Source: Lutjanus erythropterus
Taxonomy: Eukaryota; Chordata; Actinopteri; Lutjaniformes; Lutjanidae
Assembly (NCBI GenBank): GCA_020091685.1
Contig: CM034595.1
Coordinates: forward strand, 21,623,564 to 21,687,563
DNA: 64,000 bases
Direction: 5' to 3'
Below the pieces are notes generated by a model. It saw only the letters and a list, made by a program, of their open reading frames with translations. It searched no databases and was not told where the DNA came from. Positions 1 through 11,482 of this stretch are shown here, in pieces; within the stretch, counting starts at the first letter, position 1, and every line of letters starts with the position of its first letter. Position numbers and translations under genes: made by a program.

Positions 1-168
1 TTGGCAACGCTTCTCTGCCCAGGGGCCCATTGTCTCTCATTGTTGCCCTTTTCGCTAATCTCAGAAATTACTTTAGTGAGCACATTCTCATTATAACCAC
101 TAGAACAACACAGTGCTGAAGTTGTAATAAACCTGAATTTGCTTTTAAACTTTGGCCTTGTGTCCCAG

Positions 169-299
169 GTATTGCGGAGAAATGTCCTCCTTGGCTCTGA
201 CCAGTTCCACCAACACCTTAGACGTGATCTTCCACTCCGACGAGTCCTACACTGACAAAGGCTTCAGTGCCGAGTACAGCGCCTATGATCCATCAAACC
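169..299 (+). CDS. st14: st14 exon: end of CUB domain 2
   Basis: It reads [19 protein letters not shown] and continues to [10 protein letters not shown], the closing strands of a CUB domain. The acceptor is tgtcccag and the donor gtgagt. The exon enters in phase 2 and leaves in phase 1. It is the first coding exon in the window. Confidence 0.88.
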
Positions 300-3200
300 G
301 TGAGTTAAAAGTCTCATCTTGCACCCACATTAACACGATGTTTGGCGCGATGGGTGAAATGTTGCGATGTGACAGTGACACTCATAGCCTGCCATTATGG
401 AGCGAGACAAGGGGAGTAACTGTGTAGTCTGAGAGACTACGAGACGGTAGCTGACTGACAGTCAAATAGAGCTGTTTAGTGATAGAGGCTCAGAAACTGC
501 GGCAGTGAAACTCAAGAGCTAGACTAATCACCAGAGAGCTTGTTTATTGGGTCCATTTTATTTGCCACTGTCAGTCAGGAGCACTCCACTTTCAATACTC
601 TCTGCTCTTTATGTTGTCTCCCAGTTTGAACGAAATGGATTTATAATTGCTCTGATCAACAGGGACAAGCATTGGCAACATGATGGATGTTGTGAACATA
701 CACTGTCACTCCCTCTCGCTCAATTTGTCATCATCGTCTATCTCTCCTCTTTTTCTCTGCTCCCTCCCTCGTTTCCCTGGTTTTGTAACCAGCTTGCCCC
801 AACAAGTTCGCCTGCGCCTCTGGGATCTGCATTGGGAAGGAACTGAAGTGTGATGGCTGGAACGACTGCGGTGATATGAGTGACGAGATGAAGTGCCGTA
901 AGTTCTTCCTTGACCCAACCATACCTCCTCATTTCTTGTCCTGTTTTCTGTACCTTCCTCTCTGCTCCTTTTAAGAAATAGTTTGACATTTTGGCAAATA
1001 CTAGTTGCATTCTTGCCAAGAGGTGGATGTGAGGATCGATACCACTCTCATAACTGCCCGTTAAATATAAGGCTACAGCCAGACGCCAGTTAGCTTAGCA
1101 TAAAGACTGGAAACAGGGCAGAATGGCTAGTCTGACTCTAAGGTAACAAAATCTAAGAGTAAGAACAAAGAGTTATGGTTTTATGGGAGGTAATGTACAA
1201 GACTATTTCTTGGCTGGCCGCAGTGATTTCGTGCAGTCTTCATTGTAAGGCTGCCAGGCTCCAAACTTACTCACTGTGACCGGCCAAGAAATACACTTGC
1301 ACACAATGCCCCATAAAACCACAACTTCTTGTTTGTTACACTTTGGTTTTAGTACAAATTAAGTAAACTAAATATAATGCAGGGAGTTCTCTTAGTGCAG
1401 CCTACGGGTTAATGGTGGCCCTCAGAATCATTTTTTGCAGCCCCTGAATGTATGAAATGCATGCATTATGTTTTAATCATTCCGCTTTCAACAGCTGGTA
1501 TTTAATACAGCTCTCAGCTACTGAGTCAAACTGTTTTCCCCTATCAAGTGTCTGTCAGGTTAGGAAAGACAACTAGTGGTACCTCCCAGGTGCTGCAGCA
1601 ATTACGCTCTGTCATCAGTGCTAGAGCTTTATTTCTGTGGACAACTCAGCAGTTTAATGTGGAACTGACCTGGAAAATGCATAGCTGGGCAGAAAAGGAG
1701 ATTTTAGGAAAAAATGGATCAATTCTTAACTTCGTCAGACCTCGTCAGACAGACAAAGTGATCTGTCTTATCTGCAGACAGGTGAATTTAATGCTTCAAT
1801 TTAATGTTAAAGAAGCAGTCTATATGATTTACTGGAATTTATTTATAAGTATGGTTTAATTAGTGAAAATATGAATCGTTGTGTTTCTGTTAGCTTAGAA
1901 TGAGCCATTTATTCACAGAGGGCGTGGGTCCTCTTCCATGGAGGCCACCATGTTGGACCACCATGTTGCTACAGCAACCCAGAATGGACCAATCAAACAC
2001 TGGTTTTAGGGAGCACCTTCTTTGTTTTTCACAAGTTTTGCAGCCAACAAATGTTTGCAATCTGGGAGCTCACTGCCAAGTACTTTAAAGGTTGTTTTGA
2101 GACCAGTCACAAATCTGATGACAAGTTAATGGATTTTCTTTTGTGGCCCTCTATCATATGCTGGCTCCCTAAATTTGCACTCAATCATCAAAACTTTGCG
2201 AACCTCTAATTTGTTAATGAGTGAGCTTTAGTGGTGCCAGACACCAGATTTTGTTACATTCAGACAGGTCCAAGATAGTCTTTTCAAATCACTCATATGT
2301 ACATCTTCCTCAGTTGCATTGTTTAATACTTGTTGTCTCTATTACACCAGAGTGTGAGAAGGACCAGTTTGCATGTGGAAATGGCTTGTGCAAACCGAAA
2401 CTCTGGGTATGTGATCGCGTCAATGACTGCGGAGACGGCAGTGACGAGAAACAATGCAGTAAGTATTCCAGTCTTAAGGAGCTCTTTAGGGGACACAAAC
2501 CCTATCTAATGCTACGCTAATTGTGCTAACATTAAAGGCACATCACTGCTAATGCTCTGGTCACTGACTCCTGGGCTGTGTGCAGTCATTATTTTATCAG
2601 TAATGGAGTTTGTTTGAAGCCTTGCCCAATTTGCTCAGCAGACGCTTAATCATGTGTAACACACGCAAGAAGAATAGAGACAGATGCTAATGTCTGCCGC
2701 CGCTGCACCGCTAATGTCCTTCTGAAACGTATAGGCTTGTCCTCGCCTTATGTAAGTTTTCATCTTTATTCTGTTATCATTTCCTCATCTCTGTGTCTCA
2801 TTGCCTCCAGGTTGTGAGGAGAATGAGTGGCGCTGTGGTAACGGGGTTTGTCTGCCTCAGGATGTTGTGTGTGATAAAAAGAAGGACTGTGAAGATGGAA
2901 GCGACGAGGCCTCTTGTAAAACCTGTAAGTGGGAGCACTTATTCTCTTCCCAGCCAGTCACGCATTAGAAAAAAAACTCGTCACCAGAGTGATTTATAAG
3001 CATCTAACACAAACCATTAAGCAATTAACCTTCATCCACAGCTCAGTAACATTTTATGCTATACAAAGACGCTGGACTGAAAACTTCATTCTTGAGTCCA
3101 AGTGTTTTTCTGTCCACATTCTTTTAGCTCTTTCTCTCATTTCTTCCCACTTTCTGCTTCACTCTTTATCAATTTTCCTTTCACACAAACACACACACAC

Positions 3201-6200
3201 ACACACACACAGAGGGCACTCTTGCATTTCCTTTTGATTTTCACTTCTGTGAATAAAGAGGGATATTAGACCTCAACCCCAATCAATACCCCAATCAATG
3301 CAATCTGCTCCTCAATCACTATGCATTGTGCATTCAAGTCTCACTTTGAAGCCTCGCTGATTGCATAGTATTTTACCGGTTGAACTTAGCAATGCTCTGA
3401 CGCTTTGATTGAAATACGCTATGTGTTTTGATTCTGGGACCTCTCCTCTCCACCCCACTGCAGCTCCGGGTATCTGCTCCGACTTCAGCTTCAAGTGCAA
3501 GAACGGCGACTGTGTCAACAAGGTGAACGCCGAATGTGACCGCGTCAACGACTGCTCTGATAACTCGGATGAGTCCGGCTGCAGTAAGAAACGTTTTCGC
3601 TTCCCTTTACACTGCAACATTGAGCTTTTTAAATGTTTTAAAACAGCTGAAAGTGGATCTAATCTCTTCAGTGTCATTCAAATAGATTATAGAGGAGCTG
3701 GTTGAGCTGCGCGTTGCTGCTGTCTGTTAGAAAAGAGCCCCAGGCCTTGACTGCTTTATTTATTTCATTCTTCTTTGAAAGCAGCTCTTGTCATCTCTGA
3801 AGTTTTTGTTTTTTCCTACATTTAAGCCTCAGGGCGTGTCTGTGTATTTTTTTTTCTCTCTTTTTTTTTTTGATCAGCTAATATGCCAGTGTGCCTTATT
3901 AGGATTCCAAAGAGTCATAGTAGCATTCACAGCCAAGGCCGGCGTCATGATGGCTTCAAGTCAACATAATCAAATTTTCTGATTTTTTTCTCCCCCTCAC
4001 TAATAGTTCATGCCAGTCTCACCTTGTATTTTGCTCTCAACCATCTGACACCTCTCCCCTCTTATTATATAAACACTGGTAATTTATAATGGCGTGTTTT
4101 CATGGAATTGTGGAAGTGAATGCGTTTGTATCAGTGTTAAATCCTACAGTCTTAGATCAGTTTTATTTTTGTTCTACAAGAGAGACAATATTTAATTGTT
4201 TTGTACAAATATCAGATGTATTTAAATGTTTTTCAGGTCATGGACCCCTCAGCTGATAGAGAGACATAGTAGGGACTCCCTTAATACATACATTGCATTG
4301 GATATGTTTGGGTTATTTCTTGTTTCTTCCTTCGTGCAGCTGATATGTCAGCAGCAGTTGTAACATGGCTAACAACAGCTTTCAAAAAATTATTAAACAA
4401 TAATTTGGAGGCCCCCCTGCCGTATCTTTGAGGACCCCCTAGGTGTCCTGACAACCACTGTTCTAGATTAATGTCCTTATTTAGAACACTTTGGACTTAA
4501 TCAGCAGTTTACAGAGAGCATTTCACCAAACAGATGTTTGTATTTGGTTTTATTATGGTTAAAAATAAGAATAAGGTAGACTGTTGAATAACCCGTTTAA
4601 CCAAGCAAAGATTACATTTTATTTAAAGCTACTACAAGGAGTTTTTAACTGGTTATGAAACTGTCTCATTTTAATACTGACGTCTCTCTATGACCTAAAT
4701 AAGTTAATAAGACCATCTCCGAGAAGAGTCTCCATGCATTTGGATGAAACAAGTCTGTGTTTACATGTTCCCAGGCAAAGTTACAGTGAGTAGTATGATG
4801 AGCAGTTAAATAAAGCAGGAGGAGATTTGCCTTTAGATCATTTTATTTTTAACGTTCTATTTTGTGGCTATTGCTGTGAAAGCAATACCACTTTTGTCCA
4901 CAGGGACGACCAAAATCAACACAGTATGAAGTTCAGTAGGTTCCTTGTAGTGGCTTGAAGTAGCAAAGACAGAATGGGCACACTTTTTTCTTTAAAGGAC
5001 TAGAAATCACTTTTGCAGATGTATTGCTTTAATTTAACTTAATTGTGGTTTCATGTTGTAGTTTGTGACTTGTTGCAACCCATTGTAAATGTAGAATATT
5101 TTTCATCTGAATCAATGATTGTTCAAAAACCTCAAACTCTCATGTTTTCTTTTTTAAAGATTGTGGCACCCGGCCCTATAAGCTGAACCGCATCGTGGGA
5201 GGGCAGAACGCTGAGCTGGGGGAGTGGCCCTGGCAGGTCAGCCTTCACTTCCTCACCTACGGGCATGTTTGTGGTGCCTCAATCATCTCGGAGACGTGGC
5301 TCCTCTCAGCTTCCCACTGTTTTGTCACTAGCAACCCAGCGTGAGTCACAGCTTAAACATCCACAGCACTCATATACATCTAGAGAACAGAACTGTACCA
5401 TATATGACATGTACCACATCCCTTCTCATATATTTTGGTATATAAACTCTTATTGTTCCCCTTATATTTTATTATTCATCATATTATTTAACATTTTATT
5501 AGATCTCATTATGCAGTATTCTCATACACATTGTGCTGGAAAAAAGTAGAACTTTGCACAACAGAGGGGCCATTTATATACAAATTGCAAAGTCTGAAAA
5601 TTGGCCCCTGATGATGCAGTTAATTCAGAAAAACCTTGGGGGGGCTAAATTTACATCTCATCCATGGAAGCATGGACGTGCATTCGTCAGAGTGGCCTGT
5701 AGGTGGAGCACTCACCATGCTGTTAGACCCGAGACACCTCTATTGTTATTGAGCAAGGAATATGTTCATCTTCTCAGACTCACAGTTGGTGTTGATATTT
5801 GCTATTCACAATGCTGTTTTTTTTTTAAAGTTGCATGCATTTTCCAGATTACTTATTCAAGCCAAGACAAGGGTTTATTTTACAGTCACAAATCATTATA
5901 AGTGGTATGTAATTTTTGCATGTTTTTGTGCAGGGATGGTGACAATATCATGAAAAGTGCATGCAATCCAGTACAATAATACTGACATTCTTCAGTTTGT
6001 GCAGAGTTTGTTGTTGAGGGTATAGTTAATTGTGTTTAAGTTATATTTAATTACTTTGTTGAAAGCTGTTTATTATCATGTTATTGAGGTGACAACAAAC
6101 ACTGTAATCTTACAGAAACATGTTGCAGGGCTTTATGTGTTGGATTGTATTAGATTGCACACGTGTTCTTGACATTGCATCCACCCATCCTGGTCCGTGC

Positions 6201-7512
6201 GTGTACACAAACATAACCTTTGCCCCACGATGCTGTACATGCTACCACAGGAACCATGTTGCATCCAACTGGCAAACCTATAGTGGCATGCAGGACCAGT
6301 ACAAGCAGGATGGTGTACAGCGCCGCCCATTGAAGAGGATCATCTCCCACCCGGATTACAACCAAATGACCTTTGACTATGACATTGCACTGCTGGAGCT
6401 CAGCGAGCCGCTGGAGTTCACCAACACCATCCAACCCATCTGCCTACCCTCTTACTCCCACGTCTTCCCTGCAGGCATGGCCTGCTGGGTCACAGGCTGG
6501 GGCGCGCTCCGAGAAGGAGGTATTATGCAGGAATTGGTGGTTCTGTGTGGAACTGTAGTCATCTTTTGTTTTTCACTGTGTATAACTGATTATTATACTC
6601 ATTTTGAATATTTATACTGTTATTCCTCAATTATGGGTGACCCACTCTACAATTGTGTCTTTCCCTTTTTGCATATCCAGCTCACATCAAAATTAAGACA
6701 TCCCACTCCTCCCCCATCCTTCTCACAATTAGCTATTCATCTCCGTCCTTCATCTTCTTTGCCTGCCTGCTTCCTTCATCTCTTCCTCATTTCATCCTGT
6801 CTTCTTCCTTTCCTTTAATGTCCTTCCCATTTCTTTATCTCTCCCATCATGACATACTTCTCTTCCGCTCAACCCTCCCTCCCTTTTCTCTCATCTTTTT
6901 CTAATCTGCTCTATTCCATTAAGCCTTCTTCCATATCCATATATCAAGACAGACGTCGGCTCTCCTGGGAAGCCTCTTAAACCTTCATTAGCTAACACTA
7001 ATCCAGCCCATTAACACCTTTGATGTTAGTGACGAACACAGAGGTCACGTGACAGAGCGCTGACCCCTTTGTCCCACTCTCGCAGGTCAAAAAGCACAGC
7101 TGCTGCAAAAGGCATCGGTGAAAATCATCAACGATACTGTGTGTAACGTGGTCACTGAGGGCCAAGTCACCTCCAGGATGCTCTGCAGTGGATTCTTGGC
7201 CGGAGGAGTCGACGCATGCCAGGTGAGAACGTGCAACACATTCTCCAGCCAAAGGGCTGATATAGATAGGTTCTCACACCCTTACAATTATCATGCATCT
7301 CACATCCAGACCCAATCTAATAACCGATCTCTTCTTACCGTCCTCGCCAGGGAGACTCCGGAGGCCCCCTGGTGTGTTTCGAGGAGAGTGGGAAGTGGTT
7401 TCAGGCTGGCATTGTGAGCTGGGGCGAGGGCTGCGCTCGTCGGAACAAGCCCGGTGTTTACACACGCGTCACCAAGCTGAGAGAGTGGATCAGGACAGAG
7501 ACAGGGGTTTGA
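169..7512 (+). CDS. st14: Matriptase (ST14-like) type II transmembrane serine protease, 3' part of gene
   Basis: Nine exons (169-299, 793-897, 2351-2458, 2811-2924, 3464-3583, 5160-5340, 6251-6519, 7086-7222, 7351-7512) join in one frame across GT-AG introns. They encode the end of the second CUB domain, four LDL-receptor class A modules and a full S1 protease domain. Activation site RIVGG, catalytic His (SASHCF), Asp (DYDIALLEL) and Ser (GDSGGP) and the specificity Asp (GVDACQGDSGG) are all present, so an active enzyme cutting after Arg/Lys is expected. The CUB, four LDLa, trypsin order and the ending TGV are those of matriptase, a cell-surface protease of epithelia that activates other proteases and growth-factor precursors. 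The cytoplasmic, membrane, SEA and first CUB parts must lie upstream of the window. The family and domain calls are firm; which teleost paralogue this is cannot be decided here. Confidence 0.93.
793..897 (+). CDS. st14: st14 exon: LDL-receptor class A module 1
   Basis: The exon encodes one LDLa repeat with six cysteines and the calcium-binding tail [16 protein letters not shown]. It begins and ends in phase 1, so it is a symmetric module. The acceptor is ttgtaaccag and the donor gtaagt. Confidence 0.92.
969..1356. repeat. Foldback interspersed repeat in st14 intron
   Basis: Within it AGACTATTTCTTGGCTGGCC (1200-1219) is answered by GGCCAAGAAATACACTTGCA (1282-1301) in inverted form, making a hairpin. 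The start (AAGAAATAGTTTGACATTTT) and the phrase AGCATAAAGACTGGAAACAG are hallmarks, from memory, of a common fish foldback repeat. Confidence 0.65.
1877..2015. repeat. Interspersed repeat, copy 1 of a family seen again near 58.3 kb
   Basis: The stretch shares CTTAGAATGAG, GGTCCTCTTCCATG, CCACCATGTT and CTACAGCA in the same order with 58299-58372. It is a truncated copy in the intron between LDLa exons 1 and 2. Confidence 0.6.
2351..2458 (+). CDS. st14: st14 exon: LDL-receptor class A module 2
   Basis: A second LDLa repeat running from [13 protein letters not shown] to [16 protein letters not shown], with the acidic calcium-binding residues intact. It is a phase 1-1 exon with acceptor ttacaccag and donor gtaagt. 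Confidence 0.93.
2811..2924 (+). CDS. st14: st14 exon: LDL-receptor class A module 3
   Basis: A third LDLa repeat running from [13 protein letters not shown] to [16 protein letters not shown]. It is a phase 1-1 exon with acceptor ttgcctccag and donor gtaagt. Confidence 0.93.
3189..3211. repeat. (AC)n microsatellite
   Basis: About 11 AC units in the intron before LDLa module 4 of st14. Confidence 0.9.
3464..3583 (+). CDS. st14: st14 exon: LDL-receptor class A module 4
   Basis: A fourth LDLa repeat running from [13 protein letters not shown] to [16 protein letters not shown]. It is a phase 1-1 exon with acceptor ccactgcag and donor gtaaga. Four LDLa modules is the number found in matriptase. 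Confidence 0.93.
5160..5340 (+). CDS. st14: st14 exon: activation site and catalytic His
   Basis: It starts [15 protein letters not shown]. The Cys would tether the stem to the protease after cleavage at the Arg before IVGG. The WPWQVSLH strand and the His motif SASHCF follow. Most S1 proteases have SAAHC, so the Ser beside the cysteine is a mild variation. The donor is gtgagt, and the exon leaves in phase 2. Confidence 0.94.
6251..6519 (+). CDS. st14: st14 exon: catalytic Asp
   Basis: The exon carries [14 protein letters not shown], the catalytic Asp in [10 protein letters not shown], and [14 protein letters not shown] followed by [12 protein letters not shown], all typical of the middle of an S1 protease. 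The acceptor is ctaccacag, with a weak pyrimidine tract, and the donor gtatta is not consensus. The joined frame is nevertheless unbroken. Confidence 0.93.
7086..7222 (+). CDS. st14: st14 exon: protease strand with specificity Asp
   Basis: It reads [20 protein letters not shown] and later [15 protein letters not shown]. The Asp in GVDAC sits at the bottom of the S1 pocket and predicts cutting after basic residues. The acceptor is ctcgcag and the donor gtgaga. Confidence 0.94.
7351..7512 (+). CDS. st14: st14 last coding exon: catalytic Ser and stop
   Basis: It opens with the catalytic [14 protein letters not shown] and continues [20 protein letters not shown] to the end TETGV and a TGA stop. 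The acceptor is tcctcgccag. Confidence 0.95.
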   Translation, partial: GDSGGPLVCFEESGKWFQAGIVSWGEGCARRNKPGVYTRVTKLREWIRTETGV

Positions 7513-7991
7513 TGATGCTGTCGGTAGCAGGGAGGGATGCAGAGCGGGGGACAACGTCATTGTGCTAAAAATAATGGAGACAGAACATTTGAGTCTTATT
7601 CAGGACAAGTCTCTCCAAGATTTATTCATTTAGCAGCAGCATGAGGATACTGCTGCATGGACCCAGCTACTCACATGAATGGCTTAAAGCACTTTACTTT
7701 GTTGTCAACCCCCTTTTGCCTACTTCTCCCACTTACACACACACACTTACACACAAACCACACCAACTCATATTTTATATAGTTTTAAAGATTTAAATCA
7801 GCACAATGTCTTTTACCCCCATCAATCATTATGTTTTACTAGTGTATATATTCAGAGTACAAATAATGAAATATGCATATTCTGGGATTAGTGCATATTG
7901 CTGGGAATTATGTTCCCAATATTTGACCAATGTAACTTTTTCAGATAAAAATATGAAAAATTTACACAGTTTTGTGTGTATTTCTGAATTA

Positions 7992-7997
7992 AATAAA
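7992..7997 (+). terminator. Candidate poly(A) signal AATAAA for st14
   Basis: This is the first good AATAAA after the stop codon, about 480 nt downstream and just before an interspersed repeat begins. Further AATAAA copies at 8075-8080 and 8211-8216 lie inside the repeat, so this one is favoured. No transcript evidence is available. Confidence 0.4.
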
Positions 7998-8006
7998 ATA
8001 ATTGTT

Positions 8007-8760
8007 TTTAAAGGTAGAATCTGCAACATTGTTTTTAAACGCAACTTTCAAAGTTGGCCCCTTCCCCTCAGCTCAATAAATGAGAGAGTGGGCAAGCGAC
8101 ATACAGTGTGAATTAGGAGAGTGAGCTCCAGTAGCAATAACAAAGCAGTGAATCAGAGATATAAAAGGTTATTTTCTGATTGTTTCACAGCAATTATGTT
8201 CTGAAGCACAAATAAACACACCCACACCTCTGCAAAACCCTAGATTTTGTGTGAATACAGCTGAAGCGATCCTCAGTCTGCTCTGCCGATGTCTCTCTGT
8301 GTTTTAAGTTCTTTCTGCAGCTCTCAGTAGATGAAAGGGACAGAGAATGTAATGTCACTGTTAGTTACTATACATTTTTATAGAATTCTGATGTCAAAAC
8401 CTGTACACTGTTTTGGCCTAGGGCAACGTATTACTGCCAAACAGGCTGAAACCCAGAACTAAACAAGCTAAGCAAAACCTGAGACAGTGGCAAGAACAAA
8501 GCAGTGAATCTAACAAAAAAAACATTACTTTCTGATTATGTTACAGGCGTTATTTTCTAAGGCACACATAAACATGCCCACACCTCCACATGGCACCGGA
8601 TATTGTGTTAATACATCTGAAGTGATCCTCAGTCTGCTCTGCCTGTGTGTGTCGGGGGTTCATAAGTGATGATTTAGAGGGATTCTGTATATATGAATCT
8701 ATACATTGTTTTTGGTTTGAAAAATGCTGCATATTATGCTGGTAAGTCATGTATTCCTGA
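8007..8760. repeat. Two tandem copies of an interspersed repeat (third copy at 63.4 kb)
   Basis: Two adjacent segments (8110-8400 and 8480-8740) share, in order, AACAAAGCAGTGAATC, CCCACACCTC, a TTGTGT...AATACA stretch and GATCCTCAGTCTGCTCTGCC. The same order recurs at 63390-63840. Confidence 0.7.
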
Positions 8761-8861
8761 ACAGGTTAGATGCCTTTATCATCTTGGGCGGCATTGATTG
8801 AAGCACTAGTGGGCTCCTGTTTTAGATAACTATACATTTGGGGTTTTATTAATCTAGTGTC

Positions 8862-9493
8862 TTAAAGGGATTGTTCACTCAAAATGAAAAATCAGTCATT
8901 ATCTACTCATCCTCATGCTGAAGGTCAGGTTTAGTTTGTCAGTCCACAAAACACTGCTGGAGTTTCACAGGCAAATTTGTTGCAGAATCTCCCAGACAAT
9001 GGAAATGAATGGTGACCCGTTTTCGAATGGAAAAAACAACAGAATAAAATCAGAAAATGCCTCCATACTACTCATCTGGTGTAATCCAGGTCTCTTAAAG
9101 CCCCAAATGCCAGGTTGACTAAAAGAATGTTATTTACACCATGTTTTTAAGCTTGAATCTTCACTGTAGATCCTTATCTTGGAGCCACGTTCACATGCAC
9201 ATGAACTGTGTGTGTATGTTGTGATGGTGTGCAAACAGCATGTTGGGACTTAAGGACACTTCGATTATGCCAGACAAGCAGTATGGAGGCATTTTATGTT
9301 TTATTTCCAGTTATTTTTACATTTGAAAACTGGTCATCATTCACCTCCATTGTTTGGGAGATTCTGCAACGCTGTTTTCTTGAGAAACTACAGCAGTGTT
9401 TTGCGGACTAACAAAATAAATCCAACCCTCAATCGGCATGAGGGTGTGTAGATAATTACTTAATTTTCACTTTTTGGGTGAACTATCCCTTAA
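8862..9493. mobile_element. Foldback MITE-like element with TTAA flanks
   Basis: The left end is TTAAAGGGATTGTTCACTCA and the right end is the inverse (TGGGTGAACTATCCCTTAA). The inner arms also pair: CAGAATCTCCCAGACAATGG near 8983 matches CCATTGTTTGGGAGATTCTG near 9348 in inverted form. It has no coding capacity and looks non-autonomous. The TTAA border suggests piggyBac- or Kolobok-like mobilisation, which is inference. Confidence 0.75.
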
Positions 9494-10577
9494 AAGGACC
9501 ACAGCACTATTTTTTTAGGATATTTGTGGCAAAATACTCATATTTTACTGTTCACCATTTTCCATAGCACAGGCTTTTAAATTGATTAAAGCATTTTATC
9601 TACCTATGTATCTACCAGGCATCCATTAGTCTCAATTCTTGTCAGTAATTAGTAGTAACTTATCAGTGAAGTGTAAACATCAGCTTGTAGAGGCATCTGC
9701 ATCACCCTGTGATGACAACAGAAGTTAAGAGAAAAACAAAAGAATGAGAAAAAAAGAAATCTATGCAGGGGCATTTTCATATCCAACTAAAATGAATGAA
9801 AAGCAGAAGCTGCCTGGAAGGTAGAAAATGAATTAATCAATCTCTTAAGCCCACAGTTTGCTTTGGAAAATGGCCAGCAGTAATTTTTAAGTTTAACAGA
9901 TTTGTAGTTGGTGGGCTGAGGCAGGCAAAAAAAAAACAAAAAAAAAACACACTATGGTCCCTGAAGAATGTTGATGCGAGACTGGAGTGATGCTTAAGTT
10001 GTTTTGAGTTGTTGTTTATCTGATCAGGGGGTCTACATCAGTATTTCCATTACATATTTACAGACACTTATTGGCCTTTGCCTGGTCTGTGAACGATTTG
10101 CCAAAGTGTGATTTTCGGAGCAGACGATGAGGATTAGATCCAGTTGGCTTTTGCACAGATCTCTAGTTAAGCTCAGGGTGATTGGGGTCTTCAGTCACAC
10201 ACACCTGAGAGCCAAAGCAAACCAATGGGCTTTTCACATGGTGCCAGAGCAGAGCAATGAGCTCTTATCCCCCATGAGAGTTTCCTGTCTTTGGTCACGA
10301 CCAACTCAATCAACTTTTAAATCAAACGTTTGACTGGATGGTGTCTTTTATTATATTTCCCTTTTTATCTCTGGCTTATCCTGGAAATATTGTATCCTGG
10401 AGAAGCAAACCAAAGATTTGCATAAGTATTATTTATTGAAGGGGGGAAAATTGCGAAGAAAACTTTGAGGATATTGCTCAGCTGACCTTTTTTTCAAATT
10501 AATTTCATAGGTTTACAGTTCAACTATGCAAGTGTAAATGTGTATTTCTCCGACATTTGGAAGAGGCCACAACTTTT
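9494..10577. other. Intergenic sequence without recognised features
   Basis: This stretch lies between the st14 flank and the kirrel3 3' end. I see no exon, RNA gene or repeat boundary apart from a broken poly(A) stretch near 9928-9948. Confidence 0.5.
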
Positions 10578-10720
10578 ACAGGGTTTCTGTGGGCCCTTAA
10601 AATCTAAAATTCAATCATTTGAATTTTAGGCCTTAAAATATCTTGATTTTGACAGGTTTTAAAAGTTGATTGGATTATGAAGTTAACATAACTTTTTTTA
10701 AAGTTGTATTAACTTCAGTC
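10578..10720. repeat. Interspersed repeat, inverted partner of the copy at 16.5-16.8 kb
   Basis: The order GGGTTTCTGTGGGCCCTTAA, TTTTAGGCC, AAAATATCTT, GACAGG and GATTGGATTATGAAGTTAA matches the reverse complement of 16670-16785. Confidence 0.6.
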
Positions 10721-11476
10721 TCACTCTTAAATGTGTATTTGAGGAAAAAAAATGTATTGATCAAGCTGTAAAGTATAAAATAAAACCATCACGGTTTCCT
10801 TCACATAGTTTGTACTAAATTTAATGTGTTGAAACCTGGAGTGATCCTTTTATTTTCATGAACATTGTACATTGACTATGATTTGGATTACGGACATACT
10901 TTATAATCTTTCTTTGTTTGTGTGTTTGTGTATGTTTTTGTATAATAATAAACACCTTTTATCTGATTCCTCAGTACCTAATTGCATTACCTGTATTATT
11001 TGTCTGTGATGAGGTCTCATTTTGTATTATGATGTGGATAAGAAATGCGTGTCTTGTGAGACCTTGTCCCTTCTCACAGTAGAATAGTAATGAGCATGTA
11101 CTTCTCCTCCCCGTCGTGAGCAGCATGCCTACCTGGGGAACAGAGGTGACAAGACGAACTCATATTGTCAAATAATACCTACCTTTGTCACAGCTCTATC
11201 CTATTACCCTACGAGATGGGCATGTCGACTTCGGGAGGTGGATACACATACAGTGGGGGTTCTGCTATCTCATCTGTCTTCATTAAAAGCAGCGCACCAC
11301 CGGGGGAATAGGAAAATCAACATAGACAGTGCTGCTAATTTATGTATTCATCATTGTTGCTACATGGAAAGCTTTGTTTGTCGCTGTTCCCCATGCCCGA
11401 TGAAGCTACACACCAGGCTGATTAACCAGGCTGATAACTCAGAATTCACACAAGCCAGTTCTTTATCGGAAATGGT
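10721..11476. other. Intergenic sequence between the convergent 3' ends
   Basis: AT-rich sequence with no feature I can support. Transcripts of st14 (+) and kirrel3 (-) would end on either side of this general region. Confidence 0.5.
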
Positions 11477-11482
11477 TTTATT
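11477..11482 (-). terminator. Candidate poly(A) signal for kirrel3
   Basis: TTTATT on + is AATAAA on the - strand, about 1.75 kb past the kirrel3 stop. The sequence between is free of the repeats that fill the neighbourhood, as a conserved 3' UTR would be. Confidence 0.45.

Larger units (their letters stand above)
300..5159 (+). other. st14 introns between the CUB exon and the protease domain
   Basis: Five introns lie between the six exons in this span. The intron at 898-2350 holds two interspersed repeats, listed separately. The intron at 2925-3463 holds a short AC run. I see nothing recognisable in the introns at 300-792, 2459-2810 and 3584-5159 beyond AT-rich sequence. Confidence 0.6.
5341..7350 (+). 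other. st14 introns within the protease domain
   Basis: Introns at 5341-6250, 6520-7085 and 7223-7350 interrupt the S1 domain. The intron at 6520-7085 has a long pyrimidine-rich stretch near 6690-6900. I see no RNA gene or other coding sequence in them. Confidence 0.6.
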
